Below are positions 1 through 10,636 of a stretch of 64,000 nucleotides of DNA, one piece after another. The notes below the pieces were generated by a model. The model did not search any database, had not been told where the DNA came from, and saw only the letters and a list, made by a program, of their open reading frames with translations. The stretch spans positions 9,405,717 through 9,469,716 of the forward strand of contig NC_071330.1 in NCBI RefSeq assembly GCF_010183535.1. The letters are read 5' to 3'. The number at the start of each line of letters is the position of its first letter. Positions within the stretch are counted from its first letter, which is position 1. Both the position numbers and the translations under genes were made by a program. Origin of the DNA: Caenorhabditis remanei. Taxonomy: Eukaryota > Nematoda > Chromadorea > Rhabditida > Rhabditidae.

Positions 1-32
1 CCCATGACGATGTAAACTCCATTGGTCGCCAT
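1..32 (-). CDS. possible 5' end of a divergent gene, cut by the window edge
   Basis: On the minus strand an ATG is followed by ten open codons (MATNGVYIVM, then GG) before the window ends. The residues look like the start of a P-loop kinase; the gluconokinase family begins with a similar short strand leading into VMGVSGSGKS. No P-loop is visible here because the window stops. The gene would share a promoter of about 300 bases with immp-1. This is a suggestion from ten residues only. Confidence 0.25.
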   Translation of the reverse strand, partial: MATNGVYIVM

Positions 33-334
33 CTTTCAGTGATGACGACCTTCTAAAACTTTGATTAGGAGTTGGAAAGTTTGAAAAAGGGGTTTGAAAG
101 AAGTAACGTTTAAGTTCTCTTTCGAGATCCGGGAAAAGGCGATAAAATCTAGAAAAAGTCGACGGAAATTACACGTCACGTGCACCGTTTTCTGGTGTTT
201 CATACGCAAACACACTGACGCTAGATTGCACACAGCCTGAACGCTTCAAAAATTGTTTATTTTTTGTTTTTATACTATTAATGGTCAGCTGATCCAAGAA
301 CTCTCAAAAACTTTTTTAGTTGTATAGAAAATTA

Positions 335-1083
335 ATGGCGCAAACGTCTACAATCAAAAGCCTGTGGCATTTCACTAAAGGTTAGTTTTATCGAATTAAT
401 TTTTAAAATATTTGTCTACACTCTAGCCTTCAACATTCTTAGTTACACAACAATTTTATTCAGGATCGGCTCTAATCTACTGCGTCTGTCACACCTTCGC
501 TAAGCATGTTGGAGAATTAGTAATCTGTAGTGGGCCTTCAATGCACCCGGCTGTTCAAGACGGAGATTTCGTGCTTTCTGAGCGTTTAAGTGAGTTTATA
601 TCACCTTTTCTGAAGAAACTGAATAATTTCAGCCATCAAAAACAATAATGTGCAAATTGGTGACATCGTTGGTTGCGAGAATCCTCAAAAGGCAAAAGAA
701 TTGTTATGTAAACGTGTTGTCGCAAAAGTAAGCTATCATTCGAGCTTTATGCTGCATCGAAACTAACTTTTCCGAGGAAATATTACTTTGACACATCATT
801 TTAATCATTCCATTACATTTTAATCTTCGAAACAGCCCTTTTGTATTTTCAGGAAGGGCATCCTGTAGAATCGCATCTATTACCATCTGGGCGTGTACCG
901 ATCGGCCACGTTTTCGTCGTAGGAGACAATCTAGCATTATCCACAGATTCCAGACAATTCGGTCCAGTACCTGAAGGTCTCGTTCAAATACGTCTTACTC
1001 TTCGAATATGGCCACTCAACCGCTTCGGATGGGTCTCCGATCATTGGTTCTGGGATAAAACCGATCAGAACAAAAAAGGATAA
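335..1083 (+). CDS. immp-1: mitochondrial inner membrane peptidase subunit 1 (IMP1/IMMP1L family)
   Basis: S26-family signal peptidase of the mitochondrial inner membrane, which removes sorting signals from intermembrane-space proteins. Four exons (335-380, 464-589, 633-727, 853-1083) join in frame to give 165 residues, a normal length for the family. The nucleophile box reads GPSMHP with Ser41, the general base sits in LLCKRVVA (Lys84), and the last conserved box [16 protein letters not shown] is complete. A single hydrophobic stretch near residues 17-37 would be the membrane anchor. The start is the first in-frame ATG of exon 1. mdt-21 follows 233 bases downstream on the same strand, so this is probably the first gene of an operon. 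The C. elegans counterpart is C24H11.6 from memory. Confidence 0.93.
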
Positions 1084-1316
1084 CATTTTATGTATATTCG
1101 TCAGTTTTTAGTCATAAATTATGGTTTTTCACTGTCATAAACTTTTCTGGTAGTATTTATAAGGTTCTCCAAAATTTTTTAGGTCGATGTCCAAATACCT
1201 TACCTTATTTATTCAAACTTTCAAACGCGGTTTTTGTGCAAGTTGCAAGTATGAGGAAAGTTACTTTTCACGAATGTCACATTGGTTTTTCTAACAGAAA
1301 TCATCTACAAGAAAAC

Positions 1317-1751
1317 ATGGCGGATCGAATGACTCAATTACAAGATATGATTAACGAGATGGCTTCACTCATGACAAATGCAATCGGAGTATTGCAAGCA
1401 ACAGCTCCACCGTGCGAATTTGGAACGATTTCACAGGAGCTTGAAGACGAACCAAACTGTGCTATTTTTGCTGCTAGTATTGCCAAATCTGCTAAAAATA
1501 TTGAGGTAGCCTCGGTTTAAAAAACATGAATCAAAAACTATTTACAGATTTTAATCGACTCATTTCCAATTGAAGCCGGTAATATGGAACAAGAAGTCGA
1601 AGAGAAAATGCTAGAAAATAACACTATTCAGGGAGAAAAAGTCAAAGAACTGAAGGGGTTGGTCGTGGAGAGCAAGGATCTAGTGTCCATCGTACAGAGC
1701 AAACTCTCTGAAATTTCAAATATTCAAATGACTTCCCGTCCAAATGAATAG
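1317..1751 (+). CDS. mdt-21: Mediator complex subunit 21
   Basis: Small subunit of the Mediator middle module, which pairs with MED7 as a coiled coil in RNA polymerase II transcription. Two exons (1317-1505, 1548-1751) encode 130 residues. The N-terminus [19 protein letters not shown] is typical of MED21, as is the later Glu/Lys-rich helix (residues about 70-125). The chosen ATG is 20 bases after a strong acceptor (ttttttctaacag), so the messenger probably receives a spliced leader there. An ATG in the same frame at 1236 lies before that acceptor and was not used. Its place 233 bases after immp-1 and 160 bases before the Gemin7-like gene fits an operon with SL2 trans-splicing. The C. elegans counterpart is C24H11.9 from memory. 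Confidence 0.92.
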
Positions 1752-1911
1752 AATGTTGAGTTCTTAATGTATGAACAATGATCTCCACTGAATAAACTGT
1801 AATTTATAATTTACCTTCGAGTTATTGAGTATCTAGACCTTTCTATGAATTTGGAACTATATGTTATTTGTTAATGTTCGATGTCCTTTTGTGGCAAAAG
1901 AAGTTTTCCAG

Positions 1912-4408
1912 ATGAGTTCAATGTCATCGGAAGAAGAGGAACAAAGACGAAGAGCAGTTCTCCGAGAACGATATTTAATTTTTCTGCAGGTAATTTGAAT
2001 TCTGAAACTAGTAGCACTATTCATCAGTTAATACATTGTAGAAGGCGATAAACAAGCCAGCTACGGTTGATATGTGCGAGAAAACGACAGCCACTGCAAC
2101 TATAAAATCTTTTCAACTGTCTTCAGAACATGTTATCGTTAGTAAGTTTTTTGGGTATATTTATGGTGTGTCCAAAGTTGCTACAACGACAAATCTGCGG
2201 CGTCCAAAGTTGATCTGTAGGTTTGTAGGTTTTGCAGGTTTCGCAGTTGAAAAATTAATGGTGTGTCCAAAGTTGCTACAACGACAAATCTGCGGCGTCC
2301 GAAGTTGATTTGTAGGTTTGTAGGTTTTGCAGGTTTCGCAGTTGAAAAATTAAGGATGAGCAATAACGCATAACTGCAAACCTGCAAATCTACAAATCAA
2401 CTTTGGACACCGCAGATTTGTCGTTTTTGCTGTTTAGTAGCAACTTTGGACGCACCATTACTTTTCGTCCCCCCCTATATTGAAGAATGACCCCCCAAAA
2501 AGGACCTGGGAAAAGCCCCCCAACCTGAGGCCGTATGCATGAACATTTACCTCGAGGTAAATGAGCAAGGTAAATCGTTTACTGTGGTAAATTTGTAAAA
2601 AAGGGTATGCATGAAAAATCGGCAGTTGAGGTAAATGCGTTTACCTTGGTGAAAACATTTACCCATCTTTTTTGCGAGTAAATGGGATTTACCGATCCAC
2701 TTACAGTAGAGCTAGTGAAATTATCCTCCAAAAAGAACACGATATTCCCAGATTTTAGTTAAAATTTTTATTATTAGTGCATAGATAAAGAATAGGGCTT
2801 CATTTTTATAGTTGAAAATTCTTTTGTACGTTCATTGTCTAACAAGTTATAGTCTATCAATGTGAGCAGCTCCAAAATCTGTTCTTTTAGCAGTGAGAAA
2901 TTGCAGCAATTGCGATATTTCACTTTGCCTATTGATAGCTTCGTAAAATGTGTCCGTACAAAAATGCATGTATTACTGTAGTAACACCACGACTTCCATC
3001 ATATTATGATCAAAGCACATTTATTTTTAACAGTATTCCAAGACCTTCTTCGGTTATCCAATGTACTATGGATATGCCTTCATACACATGTATCTGCGGT
3101 TCGATTGTAGAACGCTAATAGAAAAACTCCACTTTTCATTTTATAACTTCAACTATCATCTTCATGAATGGAAACTAATTCCTAATGGGGCCAGTACGCT
3201 ACTTTTTCTAGCTCTGTTTGAAAGACAAGACTTTTGAGATATGTGATAATTTCAGATGGTGTAGTGTCATTCAGATTGATGTAATCATAGAGTGTTTCTT
3301 GAATTTTGTAGTCTATGAATGGTGTAGTCAATGAGAAAAGTATAGTGAGTGAGAAAAATGTAGTCAATATTGAGTTAATATTGACTAGTTTTTTCAATGG
3401 GACATTATAGTCATTGAAAATGTGGAGTCAATAAGTCTATGCAGTCATTGAGATGTGTAGCTAATGTGTTTTTGAGGGAAATACAACTCCATTTACTGAG
3501 GTAAATGTTTACCTCGGTAAAAATGTCTTGTGAATACGGTAAACGATTTACCCCCTGTTTACCTTGGTAAACATTTACCACGGTAAAACGGTTTACTTGG
3601 TAAATGTTCATGCATACGGCCTCTGATTGATTATTGACCCCCCACCCATTGAACATTAGCCCCCCTCCCTTTTCTTTTTTTTCGCTTATACTCGTGAACC
3701 ATTTAGTCCAACATAATTCAACTATACCCGAATCTTCAGGCTTAGGTAAAAAGACCCGGAAAGACATTTTCGGCATAATTTATATTTATGATGTTCAAGC
3801 TTATAGTCTGAAAACGTGCTTCCATTTGTTTTATTCATAGTGTGGAATTCAATAGTGGGGGCCTGATATTCTATGATGGGGGTCTATTGTTAAACAGTGG
3901 GGTTTTAAAGTCATTAATGGGGGACTGATATTCAATGATGGGGGTCTAATAATCCATAGGTGGGGGACCGATGTTCAATGGTGGGGGGCTATCGATAAAT
4001 GATTACAGCTTAAGATAAACAGTAAGAATTACAACTCCACTTTCGGTGGGGGGCTCTAGGGGGGTGGGGGCGATAAGTCATGAATACCAGGTTCTTGAAC
4101 AATCGTCCCCCTCTTTGTACTGGTGGGGGGTCATTGTTTCACACCAAAATAGAAGTAGAGCCCCCCGCCGTGAGGGAAAAGCCCCCACCTGTTTTGTACT
4201 GGGTGGGGGGTTCTTCCTAGGTAAATTTCAACGTGGGGGACTCTACTGATGTGGGGGGCGATAAGTAAAGAATCCCGTTTTTTTCAACCAGATCCAACTG
4301 TTTAAAGTTTTATCTTTTCCAGAAAATCTGTCGACGCCTGTTGGAGTTCTTGACAAAGCAGTAATTCGATCATCTGATATTGTCAAAATCAGTTTCAGGA
4401 ATTCATGA
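1912..4408 (+). CDS. GEMIN7: Gemin7-like protein (SMN complex), with a repeat-filled intron
   Basis: Three exons (1912-1989, 2042-2141, 4323-4408) join in frame to give 87 residues. Residues about 7-24 read EEEEQRRRAVLRERYLIF, like the RARATLRERYL helix of vertebrate Gemin7. The last exon gives STPVGVLDKAVIRSSDI, matching the TPIGV...LLRCSDI strands at the end of human Gemin7 (compared from memory). Gemin7 is an Sm-fold protein that pairs with Gemin6 in assembly of spliceosomal snRNPs. The start ATG follows an acceptor (ttttccag) directly, 160 bases after mdt-21, consistent with a downstream operon gene. Another in-frame ATG is at 1921. The 2.2-kb second intron is unusual for so small a gene and holds several repeats. 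The assignment rests on two short motifs and the size. Confidence 0.68.
2164..2457. repeat. foldback repeat family A, copy 1 (internal tandem duplication)
   Basis: The ends TGGTGTGTCCAAAGTTGCTA and TAGCAACTTTGGACGCACCA are inverted repeats, and the inner sequence (CAAATCTGCGGCGTCC and its complement) continues the foldback. The left arm is duplicated with a 95-base period (units start at 2164 and 2259). The element is flanked by TTA on both sides, a possible target duplication. A second copy is at 19633-19831. No coding capacity is seen. Confidence 0.8.
2461..4262. repeat. region of regularly spaced C-tracts then G-tracts, split by a TIR element
   Basis: Runs of five to seven C occur at 2468-2520 and 3640-3670. 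Runs of four to six G occur about every 25-35 bases from 3855 to 4256, in a repeated frame such as TGGGGG(T/G)CTATTG. The C-side has the inverse pattern (GACCCCCCA...TTGAACATT). The C-tract repeat is interrupted by the element at 2527-3623, so the G/C repeat was there first. Within Gemin7-like intron 2. Confidence 0.7.
2527..3623. mobile_element. 1.1-kb nonautonomous TIR element inserted in a repeat
   Basis: It starts GAGGCCGTATGCATGAACAT and ends with the exact reverse complement, giving about 25 bases of perfect terminal inverted repeat. Just inside both ends are many copies of GGTAAA/TTTACC in palindromic order. The middle is AT-rich with no convincing ORF. The family is not known to me. 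Confidence 0.75.
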
Positions 4409-4512
4409 TATCAATTAATTACTATTTCTTTTTATGCCCTATTTCTTTCTTAAAAAAGCAATAAAAACTATAAATATGCTTGATTCTTTTCATCGTAACT
4501 AAATACAAATAA

Positions 4513-5954
4513 TCAAATAGTTCTATTTGAAGAAGGTGCCACTGAAACCGTCATTGCAACCGCTATGCTCCTTTGTCGTCGTGTTACAAAATTACGGTAA
4601 GGTGCCACGTAGCAAATAGTAAGGATGGGATCAATAAGGCATGGAATAACACATGTTGGAAACGGAATGAACTCGGCGATTTCAAATTCAATAAGAATTC
4701 TCTGTAACTCGGAAAAAAGTAATAACTGAGAAGACCACAACGTTTCCTACCTGGGATACGATAAAGTACATCACATTGGGTATCAAACATATCATTGGGA
4801 ACATTGCTTGCATTGTTAAAGCCTGAAACATTATTTTAAGGATCTATTCACGAACAATAACGATATTTAAGAGGCAATCTCTGACTGGCTCGAGCACAGA
4901 CCTACAGGCTACATTACACATCAGCCAAACTGATCCATTTCAGCTAATTTTTGATAGGGAATCAAACACAGTAGTACAACACTATTCTAAGAATAACTTA
5001 CTCTGACCAAATCTAAAGACGATTTCTTCGTTCTCTCACTCAAATGAGTTTGAACTTCATTGATTTGTTTAAATATTTTATGTCTCCATATCAAAATAAA
5101 AATAGGTAGAAGATACGGAATTCCCATTAAAATTGTAGTATTTATGATATATATCAAACGACTCGTTGATTTAAATCCTCCGAATTCTCCGTAAGTTTTC
5201 AGAAGGTTATAACTTGGATATGCTCTCTCAGTGTTCATAATCACTGTTGGAAAATCATACGGAGGAATTATTATTGCGATCTTAAATGATTTTTATCATG
5301 TGAGATTCAAAGGAAACCTTACCAACATTCCCAATGGAACAATACATGTTAGTCCGAAGTTTCTTGCCAGTGACCAATTTTCACACTTTCCATTACAAAT
5401 TAATGAATATCTATAGTACATTGATAGCAGAATTGATAAGTTTGTAGTACAAAGAAACAAATTATAAATGTTATAACAAATAAATGAGACTTCAAGAGAA
5501 GCGATTTGAAGTGGTCCGTAAGGAAGAAGAGCAACGGATTCACCAGCACTTATTATTCTGAATAAGTATATATAGCTAAACATGAAACATATGAATGCGA
5601 ACCTCATCTGAAGAAGAAACGAAAAAATGATGAGAAATGTTTCATTGATACTCGTATTGAGGAGAAGTATTCTGAAATATATATATATATATATATATAG
5701 AAGAAAGGTTTTGAATACTTCTTAAAAGAGGAGGGTAAACATTTTCTAATAGGTTAGCCTCTGCTCAGATTCAGATATTTGTTTTTATGCAAGATTACTG
5801 TAGGGCTATTGAGTCAAATTATTAAAACAAACCTATAAGTACTGAATGAAATAGGGGATTTAGTCCAGATGAGAATTATTAAAATTAAATTTAATGGGAA
5901 TGAAAAAATTCCGAATACAACATAATAATAGTTTACAAGCATTGAAACATCCAT
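4513..5954 (-). CDS. seven-transmembrane chemoreceptor, Srd-like (Str superfamily)
   Basis: Five exons (5954-5833, 5671-5323, 5280-5002, 4822-4751, 4701-4513) join in frame to 336 residues. It starts MDVSMLVNYYYVVFGIF with TM1. It then has ILLLNTSINETFLIIFSFLL (TM2), SILLSMYYRYSLI (end of TM3), IPYLLPIFILIWRHKIF (TM5) and ALTMQAMFPMICLIP (TM6), closing with TM7 CLIDPILTICYVAPYRNFV. The Leu-x-x-Gln of TM6 and the DP...PYR end are typical of the nematode Str superfamily, and the TM2-TM3 region looks most like Srd. Such receptors act in ciliated chemosensory neurons. The acceptor before exon 3 (tttaag) is weak. The gene is intact and lies divergently from the tubulin gene. Intron 1 carries a (TA)n tract at about 5675-5699. 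Confidence 0.85.
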
Positions 5955-6939
5955 TCAAAACTTTGAAGCGACGACTGAAAAAAAAGAAATGAAATCAAAA
6001 ACCAGATCAAAAGTTCATAAACAAGAATGAGAGAGTTCATTGGAACTAATTCGGGTTCTCATGACTTTTTTGAGCATCAAAAGACCTCATCGAGAAAAAG
6101 TAAAAATGAGTTCATTGAACTGATTGCTAATTTCCTGCCTGATTAATCTGAAATAAATATTTTCAGTGATTTCGAGAATATCGAAAGGAAAACTAAATTG
6201 TCCTATTTATGTGATGTTTTGAAAATAAATTGTGAAGTGAAAAAGAGAAAGAAGTGAACTGACAAGGGGATCTCCTTCATGCAATGCTTATGAACTGAAG
6301 GAAGATATGTTCTAAGAGAGAATAAAGAAATATGCAAAAAATAATGTTTCCTCGTTATTTTGAAGCTGTTCCCAATTGGAACTTTCATATTCTGTCTTAT
6401 CATCCTTATCATAAGAATACCGGTTCGTATATATTCAGGTGGTTTATAATCGACTCTACATAGTCATTCCATGTTCTCCACGTCTCCAAACCTCTGATAC
6501 GGTACAAACTGCGTTGGAATTAAAAGTTATTCTTCAAATACCTGCCGTCATTTGCAGTTTTCAGGACGACACGAGATTACATTCGAACTGTAATAACGAA
6601 CGAACAAGATTAGTGAACCTTTCACTTGAATTCATCATGAGATCTCTCCCAATAATTATGAAATACCACTCATACATATATCACAATCTTTAATTCTCAA
6701 ATACCATCCTATGAGAACACCTCGATTTTTATTTCCAGTATCACAGACTTTTATCACTTTTTTCTTTTTTCTTTTTCTTTTTCTCTCAGACCGCCGAACC
6801 ATTTTCATGCGTGTTTGTTTGCTCTTTTTCTCTTCTTATCATTCTACTTATATTCTAAAACATCACTCCTTTTCTGTTTTCCATTTTATTTTCTGTTTCA
6901 GTTATTTTCATAACCTTTTCGTCTTTTCAGTTTCCCCAA
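5955..6939. other. intergenic region between chemoreceptor and tubulin
   Basis: AT-rich sequence that must hold both divergent promoters. A T/C-rich stretch at 6730-6930 ends in ttttcag just before the tubulin ATG, a likely spliced-leader acceptor. No gene or repeat was recognised. Confidence 0.5.
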
Positions 6940-8784
<1,845 letters not shown>

Positions 8785-8875
8785 TATAAATTCCGTGTTG
8801 AAATGAAATTGTTTTATTCAAATCTAATATTTATATCTATATTTACATAGGATTAAACTAAAAACAGTAAAGAAA

Positions 8876-9347
8876 TTACTCGATTCTAACAGAGTCAAAG
8901 TCACTTCCTCCGTTTGTTTCCGTTGCAGTGATACGGTATGTCTGAAAATGTATTCGATGTATACAGTTTACAGAAAGAATGTTCCAGAACTTACAGCTTT
9001 AGCTCCACCATAATAAACTGGACACATTGATTCACAGACATCTTCAAGATCATTTCCTTCAGATGGACTGCACCATGATTCTTGGAATACAACGACAAGA
9101 TTTGTCACTGATCCAGATCTTTCAGAGCTTTGAATTTCAATTGGAACCCAGAACTTTCCACTGTTCCCAGCATTGACACTAGTGGCGGCTGCTTCCCAGG
9201 CGAGACCCTTCAATAATAGTATTTTATAGAAAGAACAGAGTTCTGAAAGCGACTTACCAAAAGTTCATCATCAGCATCTCCATGAATTGGAGCAGCTACA
9301 CTGCATCCAACAATGCAGATAACAAAGAATCCGAATGCCTTGAACAT
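8876..9347 (-). CDS. small secreted protein, family not recognised
   Basis: Three exons (9347-9258, 9207-8995, 8941-8876) join in frame to 122 residues. Residues 1-19 (MFKAFGFFVICIVGCSVAA) are a clear signal peptide with a cleavage site before PIHGDADDELL. The mature part is about 100 residues with only three cysteines (WCSPSEG and VCESMC). It has a beta-rich look (FWVPIEIQSSERSGSVTNLVVVFQ) and ends SDFDSVRIE. There is no membrane segment after the signal. I do not recognise the family; a secreted or extracellular-matrix protein peculiar to nematodes is likely. It converges on the tubulin gene with 91 bases between stop codons. Confidence 0.82.
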
Positions 9348-10165
9348 TTTTGGAAAAGAATAGAAGAGAGCGGAGAAGTTGTGCCAAAACTGTCTTTCCC
9401 TCTTCCTTTTATCCTGTTCAGGTCATTCCGGCGACAAAAGATCGAAACTGTTTAATTTGTAAGAGAAAAAGAAAAAGAAGATTGGCGCCAGTGTTCTGAA
9501 CCGGTATCTCTTATTTCTTTAGTGCTCATATCTCTCTTTTTTCTTATCACATTAAACCTTTCCTACCGTTGACCCTGTCTGGCCTAATACGTTTTTCTTC
9601 CAGTTAATTAGATTTCAATTGGAAGAAAAAGGAGGAGAAGAGCTCATTTAAAATACAATGAATGGAAGAAAATAACCGGTTTTGTTTTACTTTTCGGTCG
9701 AAACACTTTGATTTTATGAGACAAGGAACAACATTTTCTTGCAGTGTACTTTTGACTTTTGGTTCTGTTCATGTTAACTTGGTGTAGCCTGTCGGAACTG
9801 GTACTTAGTAAGGGAAAACCATTTACTGTAATCAAAATAAGAATTGAAATGAAAACAGCGATGTAAGACGTCTCCTACGAAAATTTCGTAGTACGAAACA
9901 CTGACTAGTAAAGAAGTTTTGGTTTCGGATAGTCCATTGTCATAATTCTCCGACTTTTACCAATCGAATTGAGGAATGAATCGAATAAAGCTTCACTTGC
10001 TTGAAATCGTGGCTCTCAAAACCCAAGATGTTTAGTAAAAAGTTGTGAACTAGCAAAATGATCTTCATAAAATTTTACACATTTTATTGGTCCTTCTAGC
10101 ATTCTTTGTTCTCGAGATAACTGCCCCAGAAGTTAGAACTCTCCTCTCCGTATTCCAGAACAACG
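9348..10165. other. intergenic, no gene seen
   Basis: Presumed promoter of the secreted-protein gene at its right edge, then AT-rich sequence. A short palindrome (CGAAATTTTCGTAG type) occurs near 9878-9893. No convincing coding exon until the GST fragment. Confidence 0.4.
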
Positions 10166-10318
10166 CGGAAAACACAACCCTGCCAAAAAGGTTCCAGCCC
10201 TCATAATCAATGGATTATCTCTGACTGAAAGTCTCGATATAATCGAGTATTTGGATGAAGCCTCTTCGAATCCCCCGTTTCTTCCAATGGAAATGGATAA
10301 GAGAGCCTATGGAACTCG
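10166..10318 (+). pseudogene. zeta-class glutathione S-transferase fragment (gst-43-like)
   Basis: One frame reads KHNPAKKVPALIINGLSLT, then ESLDIIEYLDEASSNPPF and LPMEMDKRAY. This is the middle of the N-terminal thioredoxin-like domain of maleylacetoacetate isomerase/GST zeta, with the substrate-binding ES of LTES present. Upstream, remains of NNAE (about 10153-10164) are in another frame, showing a frameshift. Downstream the similarity stops after KRAYGTRRG and no C-terminal helical domain follows. There is no start, signal or proper splice structure. It looks like a recent partial copy of an intact gene elsewhere in the genome. Confidence 0.75.
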
Positions 10319-10636
10319 AAGAGGATCCACGATCCCAGGCACATCCAGATCGTCTACCGGACGCTCCAAAAAAGAACTGAAAACAATAAATGTTTATAAA
10401 CAATAAATCAACGTTTTCTAAAAAATTTCATACTACACTACTTACTGTCTAGAAAAAACGAGACACGGATTAAATGTGATATTAATGATTATGAGTGAAT
10501 GATGATTTGCATTACAGATAAATGACATCAGACCAGTGAAAGAGATAGAGATGTATTTGTCAAGAGAGCAGTAGAGATTCAAGTAGAAAAATAAAAACTG
10601 ACGGAAAAATAGAAATGAAATGATAATTGGAAAGCC
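10319..10636. other. spacer between GST fragment and parp-1 stop
   Basis: AT-rich sequence containing the parp-1 3' untranslated region on the minus strand. Nothing else recognised. Confidence 0.4.
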
